A stretch of 64,000 nt of DNA from a bacterium HR29 (GCA_002898215.1 BEIF01000001.1:1-64000); one strand, 5' to 3'; counted from the first letter of the stretch, positions 1-8,482 are shown. Program-made: numbers and translations. Notes: generated by a model not told the origin, from the sequence alone.

Positions 1-2
1 GC

Positions 3-263
3 GGCCCCGGGCGCGGCGGGCGCGGCGGCGGGCGCGGCCCCGACCGCCCCCGCGGGGGCGGTGGCGGAGGGGGCCAGCCTCGCCGCGAGCCTCCGCGACA
101 GCCGCAGCAACCCCCACGTCAACAGCAGTCGGCGCCGCGCGGCCAGCCCTTCGGCGGCGCCAGCCGCGGCTGGACCCGGCGCACCGAACCTGGCGACGGC
201 CCTCCCCAGCCGCCTCCGCCTCCGCGACGCGGCCTCGGGGGCGTCGGTTCGTACGACGAGTAA
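3..263 (+). CDS. C-terminal end of an RG/Q/P-rich protein (5' partial)
   Basis: The window opens inside an open frame that ends at a TAA (261-263); about 86 residues are visible and no start is in the window. The tail is low complexity: an Arg-Gly block, then Gln/Pro-rich sequence, a proline run, and a terminus of GVGSYDE. RGG-type tails are common on RNA-binding proteins such as DEAD-box helicases and other ribonucleoprotein factors, but nothing visible assigns a family. The frame was chosen over the two others because it runs into the stop immediately before a strong hairpin and because its RG, Q and P blocks look like an authentic disordered tail. Function is unknown from this fragment. 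Confidence 0.55.
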   Translation, partial: GPGRGGRGGGRGPDRPRGGGGGGGQPRREPPRQPQQPPRQQQSAPRGQPFGGASRGWTRRTEPGDGPPQPPPPPRRGLGGVGSYDE

Positions 264-290
264 CCTCTCGCTCGCGATCCGGGAGAAGTT

Positions 291-319
291 CGGGGCCGGG
301 AGCATCGCTCCCGGCCCCG
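291..319. terminator. Bidirectional hairpin terminator between convergent genes
   Basis: A perfect 13-bp inverted repeat (291-303 with 307-319) with a 3-nt loop lies between the end of the RG-rich gene and the end of glnA on the opposite strand. There is no long U-tract, which is common in GC-rich genomes. Position and perfection support shared termination of the two converging transcripts. Confidence 0.75.
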
Positions 320-344
320 ATGCTCGGTGAGGCGAGCGGCCGCC

Positions 345-1667
345 TCAGAGGATGGGCAGGTACTCCCGGAGCTCGAAGTCGGTGACGTGCTTCCGGTACC
401 GGTCCCACTCGATGCGCTTGTTCTTCAGGAGCGATTCGTACACGTGGTCGCCGAGCGTCTCCCGCAGCCACGTCGACTGCTCGGCGATCTCGATGGCCTC
501 GATGAGGCTGCCCGGCAGCGTCTCGATCCCCCGTCGCTTCCGCTCCTCCTCCGTCATCTCGTAGACGTTCTCCTCCACCGGCGGCGGGAGCGGGTACTCG
601 TGCTCGATGCCGTCGAGGCCCGCGGCGAGCATGACCGCGAAGACCAGATACGGGTTGCAGGCGGGGTCGGGCGACCGGTACTCCACCCGCATGTGCCGCT
701 CCTTCCCGGGCTCGTACTCCGGGATGCGGATGAGGTCGCTCCGGTTCCGGTGGGCCCAGCTCAGGTAGACGGGGGCCTCGAACCCGGGGATGAGCCGCTT
801 GTAGCTGTTCACCCACTGGTTCGTCACCAGCGTCATCTCGCGGGCGCGCTTCAGCAGCCCCGCGATGTACCCCTTCGCAATGGCCGACAGATGGTCCGGG
901 GCCTCGGGGTCGAAGAAGGCGTTCCGCTCGCCGCGGAAGAGCGACTGGTGGACGTGCATGCCGCTACCGTTCACCGTCGCGATCGGCTTCGGCATGAAGG
1001 TGGCGTACACCCCGTGCTGCTCCGCGATCTCCTTCACCACATGCCGATACGTCATGGCGTTGTCGGCCATGGTGAGGGCGTCGGTATACCGAAGCGTGAT
1101 CTCGTGCTGGCTCGGGGCTACCTCGTGATGGCTGTACTCCACCTCGATGCCCATCGCCTCCAGGGCGAGCACCGTTTCCCGCCGCAGGTCGGCTGCCGCG
1201 TCCGATGTCGTGTCGAAGTACCCACCATGGTCGAGGGGCTCGGGCGCGTTAGGGCTTTTGAAGTAGAAGTACTCCATCTCTGGGCTCACGTAGAACGTGA
1301 AGCCGAGGGCTGCCGCCCGCTCGAGCTGCCGGCGGAGCACCCGCCGGGGGTCCCCTTCGAAAGGCCGCCCGTCGGGGTGATAGATGTCGCAGAACATCCG
1401 CGCCACCGCCCGCTCCTTCGGGCGCCAGGGAAGGATCTGGAAGGTCGTCGGGTCGGGCTTGGCGATCATGTCCGATTCGTCGATGCGGGCGAACCCCTCG
1501 ATCGACGAGCCGTCGAAGCCCATCCCGTCCTCCAGGGCCTTCTCGAGCTCCTCGACGGTGATCGCGAAGCTTTTCAGCGAGCCGATGATGTCGGTGAACC
1601 AGAGACGGATGAATTTGACATCGTGTTCCTTGCAGGCCGAGATGACGTAGCTGGCGGAATCGGTCAC
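345..1667 (-). CDS. glnA: Glutamine synthetase, type I
   Basis: Makes glutamine from glutamate, ammonia and ATP as a cytosolic dodecamer. The 440-residue product is the usual type I length. Visible signatures are the N-terminal beta-Grasp stretch with GMGFDGSSIEGF, the active-site run NGSGMHVHQSLF, the NSYKRLIPGFEAP loop and the R-rich AHRNRSDLIRIP segment. The region that carries the NLYDLP adenylylation site in GSI-beta reads instead as ENVYEMTEEER, as in GSI-alpha enzymes, so control by adenylylation is unlikely (family knowledge). The start is the GTG at 1665-1667, preceded by an AAGGAGGAG ribosome site. A longer reading frame upstream would run through the rimO stop and has no family similarity. 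It lies 70 bp downstream of rimO; a 6-bp-stem hairpin (1694-1711) sits in the gap. Confidence 0.95.
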   Translation of the reverse strand: MTDSASYVISACKEHDVKFIRLWFTDIIGSLKSFAITVEELEKALEDGMGFDGSSIEGFARIDESDMIAKPDPTTFQILPWRPKERAVARMFCDIYHPDGRPFEGDPRRVLRRQLERAAALGFTFYVSPEMEYFYFKSPNAPEPLDHGGYFDTTSDAAADLRRETVLALEAMGIEVEYSHHEVAPSQHEITLRYTDALTMADNAMTYRHVVKEIAEQHGVYATFMPKPIATVNGSGMHVHQSLFRGERNAFFDPEAPDHLSAIAKGYIAGLLKRAREMTLVTNQWVNSYKRLIPGFEAPVYLSWAHRNRSDLIRIPEYEPGKERHMRVEYRSPDPACNPYLVFAVMLAAGLDGIEHEYPLPPPVEENVYEMTEEERKRRGIETLPGSLIEAIEIAEQSTWLRETLGDHVYESLLKNKRIEWDRYRKHVTDFELREYLPIL

Positions 1668-1737
1668 AGCTCCTCCTTCAGATGTCGGGTTCGCTGGCCT
1701 TGAACGGCCAGGGTACCTCCCATGGATTTCGAGCGTG

Positions 1738-3057
1738 TTACGAGGCGCTCTCCTCCGCGAGGCGGCCGAACAGGTCGTAGTCGCCGGCTGCCTCGATGCG
1801 CACGCGCACCCGTTCCCCCGCTTCGGCCCGCCCGTACGCGATGACGAGTCCGTCGACCTCAGGCGCCTCACGATACGTTCGTCCCGCCACCACCGGGCGC
1901 CCGTCCTCGTCCTCCCCGCTTCCCTCGACCAGCAGGTCGAGCTCGCGGCCGATGAACGTCCGGGCGCGTCGGGCGGCGATGCGGCGCTGGATGCGCATCA
2001 GCCGTTCCCGCCGCATCACCTTCACCCGCTCCGGCACCTGGTCGGGAAGGTCGTGTGCCGGCGTGTGCGGCTGTCGGGAGTAGGTGAACACTCCTACGTG
2101 ATCGAACTCGATAGCGCGCACGAACTGTTCGAGCTCTGCAAACTCCTCGTCCGTCTCGCCCGGGAAACCGACGATGAGCGAGGTCCGAAGGGCGATGTCG
2201 GGCATCGCTTCCCGCAGCATCCGGACCATCGCGAAAGTCTTTTCCAGGTTATGAGGCCGCCGCATCCGGCGGAGTACCGCCGGTGACCCGTGCTGGAGGG
2301 GCACGTCCAGGTACTTCACGACGTTCGGCAGCTCGGCCATGGCCTGCACGAGCTCGGGGGTCACTCGGCTCGGGTACGCGTACATGATCCGAAGCCATAC
2401 GTCCTCGCCCACCGCTTCCGATAAGGCCCGGAGGAGTCCGGGCAACCCTTTGCCCGGCGCGAACCCGAAGTCCTCGCCCCACGCGGTGGTGTCCTGGGCT
2501 ACCAGCACGATCTCGCGGGCCCCGGCTTCGACGAGACGCTGCGCCTCGCGCACGAGGGCCCCCAGGGGCAGCGAGCGGAAGCGCCCCTTGATGCGGGGGA
2601 TCACGCAGAAGGTACAGGGGGCATCGCAGCCGTCGGCCACCTTCAAGTACGCGCTCGGCCCGCGAAGGCGTGCGGGCGTATCGGGGATGTCGTAAACGGC
2701 TTCCGCGTCCACTTCGAGCAGCCGGGCAACCTGGACCCACTGTCCGACGCCGAAAACGTGGTCGACGCCCGGCGCCTCCGCTCGCACCCGGTCTCCGGCG
2801 ATCTGCGTGAGGCACCCGGCGACGATGAGCCGCTGGCCCGGCCGCTTCTTCGCCGCCAGCGTGCGGATGACCTCCAGCGATTCCCGTTGGCTCGCCTCGA
2901 TGAAGCCGCAGGTGTTGACGATGATGGCGTCGGCCGATTCCGGGTCGGCGGCGGGCTGGAGATGGCCGACGAGGAGCCGCTCGAAGTGCTCGCTGTCCAC
3001 CTCGTTCTTCGGGCAGCCGAGCGTCACCAGATGGTACGTCTTCGCGACCGCCATCAC
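1738..3057 (-). CDS. rimO: Ribosomal protein S12 methylthiotransferase RimO
   Basis: Radical-SAM enzyme that adds a methylthio group to an aspartate of ribosomal protein S12. The 439-residue product has the three expected parts: an N-terminal UPF0004 domain with conserved cysteines (LVTLGCPKNEVDSE, IIVNTCGF, IVAGCLTQ), a radical-SAM core with CDAPCTFC (CxxxCxxC), and a C-terminal TRAM-like segment. The motif spacing and PRIKGRFRS after the cluster cysteines favour RimO over MiaB. The start is GTG 3055-3057, immediately followed by an in-frame ATG; the GTG overlaps the stop of the upstream HTH gene by 4 nt, so translation is probably coupled. It is the middle gene of a minus-strand series leading into glnA. 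Confidence 0.93.
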   Translation of the reverse strand: MMAVAKTYHLVTLGCPKNEVDSEHFERLLVGHLQPAADPESADAIIVNTCGFIEASQRESLEVIRTLAAKKRPGQRLIVAGCLTQIAGDRVRAEAPGVDHVFGVGQWVQVARLLEVDAEAVYDIPDTPARLRGPSAYLKVADGCDAPCTFCVIPRIKGRFRSLPLGALVREAQRLVEAGAREIVLVAQDTTAWGEDFGFAPGKGLPGLLRALSEAVGEDVWLRIMYAYPSRVTPELVQAMAELPNVVKYLDVPLQHGSPAVLRRMRRPHNLEKTFAMVRMLREAMPDIALRTSLIVGFPGETDEEFAELEQFVRAIEFDHVGVFTYSRQPHTPAHDLPDQVPERVKVMRRERLMRIQRRIAARRARTFIGRELDLLVEGSGEDEDGRPVVAGRTYREAPEVDGLVIAYGRAEAGERVRVRIEAAGDYDLFGRLAEESAS

Positions 3058-3911
3058 CGGCCACCACTCACGACGATGAAGACGGTATCACCAGGCTCCC
3101 CCCGCACCCCCGGCGCGGGACCCTGGTCGATGACGATGCCGGCCGGGCGGTCGCTGGGCTCCACCCGCTCCGAGGGGACGAAGCCCGCCTCGGCGATGGC
3201 GAGCCGAGCCACTTCCACCGGCTGGCCGATGACGTTCGGCACCACGCCCGGCGTCACCTCGAGCCCGCTCGTGGCACTTGGCGTGTCCTTCCTGCTGGAG
3301 GAGTCCGAAGTTGCGGTCGCCGTGGCCGTGGGCGGGGGCGCGGCGCTGTCGCCGCCGCCAACTTGCGCGATGATGAAGGCCAGCCCCAGCACGAAGAGCG
3401 TGATGGCAATCGCCGCGGCCGCAGCGATAGCGGTTCGAGCGGGCGCTGCGCTCCCGACCTCGATGGGGCGGCGCGGCACGCCGATGTCGACGCCGATCAT
3501 CGGCTCGTACTTCCCGGAGCCTTGGGACGAGCCCGGTCGCTCGCCCTGACGCAGGGGACGGACACCGCGGCTCGGCGGCGTGAACGGCTCCGGCGTAGGC
3601 CTCCGCCACTGGGGCCGCCCAGGAGGCGGCGACTCGGCTTCCCGGGCGGCCGCACGCGGAGGAGCGTACCTCGAGGCGGGGCCGTTCTCGATCGGGAAGA
3701 GCGCCAGCATCCTCTGCGGGTCGAGCCCCAGGTATTGCGAGTACGAACGCAGGAAGCCCCGCGCGTAAACCGGGGCGGGGATGATGTCGAACTCCTCGTT
3801 CTCGAGCGCCTGCAGGTACCGGCGCGAGATGCGCGTGTCCCGCTCGGCGTCCTCAAGCGTCAGCCCGCGGGCTTCGCGCGCCCGGCGGAGCGTAGAGCCT
3901 AGCTCGCCCAT
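3054..3911 (-). CDS. RodZ-like HTH membrane protein with a C-terminal PASTA domain
   Basis: A 285-residue bitopic protein. Residues 1-72 form the HTH_25/RodZ-type helix-turn-helix (LRRAREARGLTLEDAERD, then PAPVYARGFLRSYSQYLGLD). A Pro/Arg-rich cytoplasmic linker follows, then one transmembrane segment (about 160-184), a Thr/Ala/Ser-rich linker, and a single PASTA repeat (about 219-285; VVPNVIGQPVEVARLAIAEA). RodZ proteins link MreB-based wall synthesis to the membrane, and PASTA domains bind peptidoglycan fragments or beta-lactams (family knowledge), so a cell-wall sensing or scaffold role is inferred. The start is ATG 3909-3911 with a GAGGT ribosome site; it overlaps rimO by 4 nt. A second HTH protein of the same family, with a different exported end, lies at 22925-23929. 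Confidence 0.85.
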   Translation of the reverse strand: MGELGSTLRRAREARGLTLEDAERDTRISRRYLQALENEEFDIIPAPVYARGFLRSYSQYLGLDPQRMLALFPIENGPASRYAPPRAAAREAESPPPGRPQWRRPTPEPFTPPSRGVRPLRQGERPGSSQGSGKYEPMIGVDIGVPRRPIEVGSAAPARTAIAAAAAIAITLFVLGLAFIIAQVGGGDSAAPPPTATATATSDSSSRKDTPSATSGLEVTPGVVPNVIGQPVEVARLAIAEAGFVPSERVEPSDRPAGIVIDQGPAPGVRGEPGDTVFIVVSGGR

Positions 3912-3973
3912 GACAACCTCAGGATAACGACTACCGTACCATTCCCCCTGCGGAGGGGACAGGGAACGCCGCC

Positions 3974-4870
3974 TCACCCGCTCGCCACGGGTACGTCGAG
4001 TTGGTGCTTCCGAACTTCCGCCATGACCCGTTCCCCGAGCGCCTCGTCTGGCTCGACGATCGGTAGTCGAGGCTTCCCGATCTCGAAGCCAAGCCGCCGG
4101 AGGATGTAGCGGATGGTGCTCGGGTTGCCGTTGGCGAAGCAGGCGTTCGTCAGCGGCACGAGGCGCCGATGGATGGCTGCCGCCTCGGCCACCTGCCCCG
4201 CGGTAACGAGCTCGAGCATCCGCCGAAGCTGCCCCGCGACGATGTGTCCGGTGACGCTGATGGCGCCGTACGCTCCCATGCACCAGAGCGGGAAGTTGTC
4301 GTTGTCGTTCCCACTCCAGATCTTGAACTCCGGCGCGGCCTCGATGAGCTGGGCGCTGTGAGCCAAATCGCCGTTCGCCTCCTTGTCACCGGCGACGTTC
4401 GGGAGTTCGGCGATGCGTAGGAGCGTCTCGACGGTCGCGTTCACGCCGGTTCGGCTCGGCACGTTGTAGACGATGACCGGGAGCGACGTGCTCTCGGCGA
4501 TGGCTCGGAAGTGCTGGTAGATGCCCTCCTGCGACGGGCGCAGGTAGTACGGCACCACCGCCAGGATCGCGTCGGCCCCGGCGCGCTCCGCGCGCTTGGC
4601 GAGCGCGACCGAATGGTGGGTATCGTTCGTCCCCGCGCCGGCCACGACGGTCGCGGAGTCTCCGAGCTCCTCTTTCACCTCTGCCCACAGCCGCTCCTTC
4701 TCGTCGTCGCTCAGGAGCGGTGCCTCGCCGGTCGTCCCCGTGACCACGACCCCCTCGTTGCCCGCGGCGATGAGGTGGCGCGCAAGCCTGCGCGCATGGG
4801 CGTAATCGACCGCGCCATCGGGCGTGTAGGGCGTCACCATCGCCGTCATCAACCGCGCCAGCGGACGCAT
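3974..4870 (-). CDS. dapA: 4-hydroxy-tetrahydrodipicolinate synthase
   Basis: Condenses pyruvate with aspartate semialdehyde in lysine/diaminopimelate synthesis. The 298-residue TIM-barrel protein keeps the GTTGE loop, the tyrosine of VIVYNVPSRTG, the arginine in that loop, and the Schiff-base lysine in AGDKEANGD. Length is typical. The start is ATG 4868-4870 behind GAGGAGAGAGCC; upstream in-frame sequence lacks family similarity. It lies 62 bp upstream of the RodZ/PASTA gene and 59 bp downstream of thiN, all on the same strand. Some barrel aldolases of this family act on other substrates, but the preserved residues and length support DapA. Confidence 0.9.
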   Translation of the reverse strand: MRPLARLMTAMVTPYTPDGAVDYAHARRLARHLIAAGNEGVVVTGTTGEAPLLSDDEKERLWAEVKEELGDSATVVAGAGTNDTHHSVALAKRAERAGADAILAVVPYYLRPSQEGIYQHFRAIAESTSLPVIVYNVPSRTGVNATVETLLRIAELPNVAGDKEANGDLAHSAQLIEAAPEFKIWSGNDNDNFPLWCMGAYGAISVTGHIVAGQLRRMLELVTAGQVAEAAAIHRRLVPLTNACFANGNPSTIRYILRRLGFEIGKPRLPIVEPDEALGERVMAEVRKHQLDVPVASG

Positions 4871-4929
4871 GGCTCTCTCCTCGCTGCTCCTCGCTCCCGA
4901 CGATTGTACTCCCTGCCGCTGGTCGGGAC

Positions 4930-5562
4930 TCATTCGTGGCGCTCCACCCAGCGCCCCTGGAAAAGGAGGAGGTCGCCCTCCCGCACCCGGACCGATGCGG
5001 GCGAGGCTTCCACCTCGTTGTGAACACCGAGAGGGCTGAACCTCAAGGTCGCATCGTGAAGGTTCCACCGCAGGTTCTCCGTGGTTACACCGCGGCAGGT
5101 GCCGATGGCCACGAGCGAAACCACCGTCCCTGGCTCCGCCTCGACTCGCGCCTCCCCGTCCACCAGCCTCACCTCGAACTGGTCATCGACGAGCCGGATG
5201 CTCGCCTGTCCCCGGAAGAGGACCAGCACCGAAAGGTTCGCCAGGGCATGGTCGGCACGGCCTCCCCCGAACCCTGCCACGTCGACCGCGGTACAACCGC
5301 GGCCGATCGCCCAGGCTATCGCCTTCTCCAAATCGGTGCGGTACCGGTCGTCGTCCTCCAGGAGGCGGTCAGGCCCGAGCCTCGCCCGAGCCTCGCCCGA
5401 CACCGAATCGAGATCGCCGATAACCACGTCCGGCTCGATGCCTGCCGCCAGCGCCTTGTCGGCCGCGCCGTCGGCAGCGACTACCACGTCGGCCGCCTCC
5501 GCCAGCTCGCGGAGGAGCTGCGGCGAAGGAAACTCCCCATCGGCCAGTACCAGGGCTCGCAC
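4930..5562 (-). CDS. thiN: Thiamine diphosphokinase
   Basis: Transfers pyrophosphate from ATP to thiamine to make thiamine diphosphate. The 210-residue product has the family signatures: VAADGAADKAL near the N-terminus, VIGDLDSVS, the RTDLEKAIAWA stretch, and GFGGGRADHALANL, followed by a beta-rich C-terminal half that binds thiamine. The start is GTG 5560-5562. The only purine-rich run upstream (AGGAAC) abuts the start, so it is a poor ribosome site. A GATACT hexamer ends exactly 6 nt before the GTG, suggesting a leaderless message. No TPP riboswitch motif was seen upstream. Confidence 0.9.
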   Translation of the reverse strand: MRALVLADGEFPSPQLLRELAEAADVVVAADGAADKALAAGIEPDVVIGDLDSVSGEARARLGPDRLLEDDDRYRTDLEKAIAWAIGRGCTAVDVAGFGGGRADHALANLSVLVLFRGQASIRLVDDQFEVRLVDGEARVEAEPGTVVSLVAIGTCRGVTTENLRWNLHDATLRFSPLGVHNEVEASPASVRVREGDLLLFQGRWVERHE

Positions 5563-5568
5563 GTTCCT

Positions 5569-5574
5569 AGTATC
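5569..5574 (-). promoter_or_regulatory. Candidate -10 box of a leaderless thiN transcript
   Basis: On the minus strand GATACT is followed by 6 nt and then the thiN GTG. The same hexamer-6 nt-start arrangement occurs at 7910, 24017 and 28164. No clear -35 element is visible. Confidence 0.4.
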
Positions 5575-5586
5575 GCCCGATGTTCG

Positions 5587-6183
5587 CTACGAGGCGGCCC
5601 GCAGTTCCTCCGCTGCGGCGGCTACCACCGCTCGCACGAACGCCCGCTGGTGCGGGGCCAAGTTCTCGAAGTGCAGGTGCAGGCACACGGACCCATCGGG
5701 ACCCGGAGATGTGCCCACGACCGTGCAACGCAGGTGGGCCGCGTACCCGAAGAGCTGGAGGGCGAGGTCGATGCTTTTCCCTGGGGCAGGCGCAGCCTCG
5801 GGTCCGACCGCTACCGCGCAGCCTCCCTCCGAGATGTCGAGCGGCCGGGCGGCCACCGTGCGGCCTTCGCATACGACCTGGGCCGTGCCTCGGACCGGAA
5901 AGCGCGCGCTCCGCCGAGCGTCGAACCGAACCCACGGTGTGCGCCGGTGGAGGACCCAACGGGCAGTCGAGGTTTCGGCGACGGTGGCCCGGCAGGCGTA
6001 GCGCCCCGTTCGTGGTCCGAACATGAGGGTGACCGTCTCCTGGGGCCGGCAGTCGAGCGGCGGCGCTTCGATCGCCAGCCTTGGAGGGTCGTCTTCGAGC
6101 ACGCGCGCCACCGCCTGGGCGGTGGGGTCGGGAAGCACGAGCAGGACAGCCGCCCCGGGCGGCAATCGGATTCTCTCGCTCAC
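5587..6183 (-). CDS. PilZ-domain protein (YcgR-like), likely c-di-GMP receptor
   Basis: A 198-residue soluble protein. The N-terminal half (about 1-95) resembles the YcgR/PilZN beta-barrel. The C-terminal half is PilZ: the RRSARFPVR stretch supplies the RxxxR c-di-GMP clamp and PLDISEGGCAV supplies the DxSxxG motif. Such proteins bind cyclic di-GMP and alter motility, adhesion or polysaccharide export (family knowledge). No partner domain is fused, so its target cannot be read. The start is GTG 6181-6183 (SERIRLPPG follows); a longer frame exists upstream but runs antisense to the neighbouring reductase-like gene. It is divergent from that gene with about 84 bp between. Confidence 0.82.
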   Translation of the reverse strand: MSERIRLPPGAAVLLVLPDPTAQAVARVLEDDPPRLAIEAPPLDCRPQETVTLMFGPRTGRYACRATVAETSTARWVLHRRTPWVRFDARRSARFPVRGTAQVVCEGRTVAARPLDISEGGCAVAVGPEAAPAPGKSIDLALQLFGYAAHLRCTVVGTSPGPDGSVCLHLHFENLAPHQRAFVRAVVAAAAEELRAAS

Positions 6184-6267
6184 GCCCTGATCCTCGGCAC
6201 CGGTACCCGGGCTCTCGACGGGTGCGGGACCTGGACGCCTGCGGCAAGCGGCGGCACCCTGAACCAC

Positions 6268-7092
6268 GTGCCGTTCGCCGTCGACCTGCAAACCGGAGCC
6301 TTTCCCGTCTCGCTGGAGATCACGCCGCCGAAGCGAATGCTTCGCGGCATCCTCCTTCGCCGCGCGCGGCTGTTGGGCGAGTGCGTGCGCACCATCAACG
6401 TCATCCAGAGGCCGGACCGGCTGCCCAGCCTCGATGCCTCCATTGAGCTCCTTCGCCACGGCTTCGAGCCGGTTTGGCATCTGGTGACTCGGGGCCGGGA
6501 GGAGGAGGACATCCGCGCGGACATCGAACGGGCGGCGGCAGCCGGCGTCCGTCACGCCCTCTGTCTTCTCGGCGACCATGCCGTCGAGCGGGAGCCGGCC
6601 CGTCCCCTCCGCATCCGCGAGACCATCGCACTGATGCGACAGCTCGCACCCGAAATCACCGTGGGCGCGACGCTCAACCAGTACGCCCCCTCGTCCGACG
6701 CCGTGTTGCGCAATCTCCTCCCGAAGGTCGAGGCGGGCGCCGCCTACGTGCAAACCCAGCCGGTCGTGGAGCTCGAAGCGTTCCTGCGGCTTGCCGAGCG
6801 CGTCCGGCGGGAGGTCCCGGACCTGCGCATCGTGCCGATGGTGATGCCCATCGTCGCGCCGGAGACGGCGCAACGCGTTGGCGCACGCCTCGGCTTCTCC
6901 GCAAGCGAGTCCATCCTGAGCAGGCTCGCGGCTGGCGACGGATGGAGGCTCTTCCAGGACACGGTCGCGCAGTTGCGGGAAAGCGGCCTCGCGGACGGGG
7001 TCGCGGTGATGACTTTCGAGATGGACCCCGCGCCCGAAGTGGGGGACCGCATCCGCGAGGCGCTCGTCGGCGCCGGTGCCCTCTCCTGCTGA
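6268..7092 (+). CDS. Methylenetetrahydrofolate reductase-like protein
   Basis: A 274-residue protein with the MTHFR-type barrel layout: VSLEITPPKR at the N-terminus, the TINVIQRPD strand, a central RHALCLLGDH strand, GATLNQYAP, the KVEAGAAYVQTQPVVELEAF flavin/folate-side segment, and PMVMPIVAPETAQRV near the end. These match the order of MetF motifs, but several are divergent (VQTQPVV in place of ITQFFFD-like sequence). It may therefore be a paralogue acting on another C1 carrier or partner rather than the main MetF. The start is the GTG at 6268-6270, the only in-frame candidate close to the conserved N-terminus; no good ribosome site is seen. Confidence 0.65.
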   Translation: MPFAVDLQTGAFPVSLEITPPKRMLRGILLRRARLLGECVRTINVIQRPDRLPSLDASIELLRHGFEPVWHLVTRGREEEDIRADIERAAAAGVRHALCLLGDHAVEREPARPLRIRETIALMRQLAPEITVGATLNQYAPSSDAVLRNLLPKVEAGAAYVQTQPVVELEAFLRLAERVRREVPDLRIVPMVMPIVAPETAQRVGARLGFSASESILSRLAAGDGWRLFQDTVAQLRESGLADGVAVMTFEMDPAPEVGDRIREALVGAGALSC

Positions 7093-7887
7093 AGGGCGGT
7101 TCGCCCTCTGCTTGGCCGTGTCCCGCCTTCCCCCGGCGCCCGCGTGCTCCCGGCCGAACCGGGCATCGGACGAGGGGCGAGGCCATCCTGCCTACTGGGC
7201 GGACGCCACCGATGGGGTGCGCAATACCCGCCTCCCCGGGGTGCCCCGCGCGTCCGCCGGGCTGCCCATCCCCGCCTCGGAAGGGGGCCTCGCTGCCCCC
7301 GGAGTCCGCTCGACCGGGGGCTGGAGCCCGTGCTCGGGGGGCCGCCTCACGCCCCCTTTCCCCAACTCCGTCGCGTGAGCTCCGCGCCAGGGAGCGCGGC
7401 CACGCCCGGGGAAGACGTCCGGAGTGCCATGGCGGAGATGCTCCGCGACGGGAGGAACCCACTCGCCTTCGCGCGGAGCCGGCTCCGCGCGTTCGAGCCG
7501 GACCCAACTCCTCGAAGATGCGTCACGGGGCCTTCTGCTAGCAGGTTCGGCAATTCGAGGCCGCGGCGGCCACCGTAGTCGGCCCCGTGCTCGCCCACGC
7601 CTTCGAGCATCGCGTGGCCTTCGCCCGACGCCACCACCCCTCGTCGGGCCGTCCTCCTTGCCGCCTCCCTCGGATGGAGAGGCGCCTGTCGAGGCGCTGG
7701 TAGGCGTCACGCGCGGTGTTGCCCTACGTCTCTTGCCGAACGGCGAGGCGCTGGTCTCGGCTCCCTGTGGAAGGCAAGTCCCTCGCGGAGAGAATGTCTC
7801 GTTGTCGGCGGGAAACTTGCAGCACCGCCCTTCTTGCGGTCTGAGCGGTTGCGACGCCGGAGCGGCCTCACGGGCGGCAGCTCCGGC
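7093..7887. other. Gene-poor stretch with no convincing coding sequence
   Basis: About 0.8 kb in which every open frame on both strands is Arg/Pro/Ala-rich and without recognisable motifs, unlike the compact spacing elsewhere. A short plus-strand run around 7380-7560 (MAEMLRDGRNPLAFARS) and a run around 7545-7650 (VVGPVLAHAFEHRVAFARRH) look slightly protein-like but sit in different frames separated by stops. That is consistent with a decayed gene. No tRNA, rRNA or known ncRNA motif was recognised. Confidence 0.5.
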
Positions 7888-7915
7888 TTCGAACCTGGCG
7901 GCCGCCGACTATAAT
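7888..7915 (+). promoter_or_regulatory. Promoter with consensus TATAAT, probably leaderless
   Basis: A perfect TATAAT lies at 7910-7915, with TTCGAA at 7888-7893 (16-bp spacer) as a weak -35. The GTG start of the methyltransferase-like gene begins 6 nt after the -10 box, so transcription should begin at or within a base or two of the start codon. Confidence 0.6.
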
Positions 7916-7921
7916 CGCACC

Positions 7922-8482
7922 GTGCCCGAACCCCCCTTTCCAGACCGGTTTCCCGACGTTCGCGCTGCCGCACTCCGACATGCCGAAGAGCACCGCTGCG
8001 AGGTAAAGGTCCCGGAGCCGGGCCGCGCGCAGGCCGTCGCCGTCCTCGCCCGGCTCTCCCGCGCGTCCCACGTGCTCGTGTGCGGGTCCGATCCTGCCTA
8101 CACCCCCATCCACATCGCCGCCGCCCTTGGCCTCACGGGGCGGATCGACCTTGTCGACCCCGATGAGCATCACGCCGTCTTCGCCCAGCGCGTCTTCACG
8201 CAGCACGGATTCACCGAGAAGCTGAAGGTCGTCGAAGGCCGGGCTGTCGATGTTGTGCCCTACCTCAACGGCCCCTACGACCTTGTCGTGGCCGGGCCGT
8301 TCGCGTCCCTCGCCGAGCCGCTGCGCTCGGCCGTTTACCGCCTCCTGCGTGCCGGCGGGGCTCTGGTCGTCGACCTCCCGGAAGGGGATTCGATTCCGCC
8401 CGCCGTCGCCGAATTCGGGGCCGACGAGCGGTGGATGTTCGGCCGGCTCGGGCATTTCGCCGTAGCGGTGAAGCTCCGCTGA
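7922..8482 (+). CDS. Class I methyltransferase-like protein
   Basis: A 186-residue protein with a Rossmann-like SAM-methyltransferase order: a strand-loop ASHVLVCGSDPAYTPIHIAAAL (motif I region), the acidic end of strand 2 in IDLVDPDEHHAVFAQ, a KVVEGRAVDVVPYL strand, YDLVVAGPF (motif IV), then LLRAGGALVVDLPEG. The O-methyltransferase family 3 layout is the nearest match. Motif I is unusual because GSDPAYT replaces the normal glycine-rich GxGxG turn, so SAM binding is uncertain. The substrate is unknown. The start is GTG 7922-7924, set by the leaderless TATAAT promoter; the longer upstream frame is not protein-like. It is followed after 43 bp by the MaoC-like gene. Confidence 0.6.
   Translation: MPEPPFPDRFPDVRAAALRHAEEHRCEVKVPEPGRAQAVAVLARLSRASHVLVCGSDPAYTPIHIAAALGLTGRIDLVDPDEHHAVFAQRVFTQHGFTEKLKVVEGRAVDVVPYLNGPYDLVVAGPFASLAEPLRSAVYRLLRAGGALVVDLPEGDSIPPAVAEFGADERWMFGRLGHFAVAVKLR

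Noticed and set aside
327-1703. 458-codon plus-strand open frame
   Set aside because: It is antisense to glnA and its composition is the mirror of glnA codons; no family motif.
7347-7637. 96-codon minus-strand open frame in the gene-poor gap
   Set aside because: No motif, no ribosome site and low-complexity ends; it may be a relic but cannot be supported as a gene.
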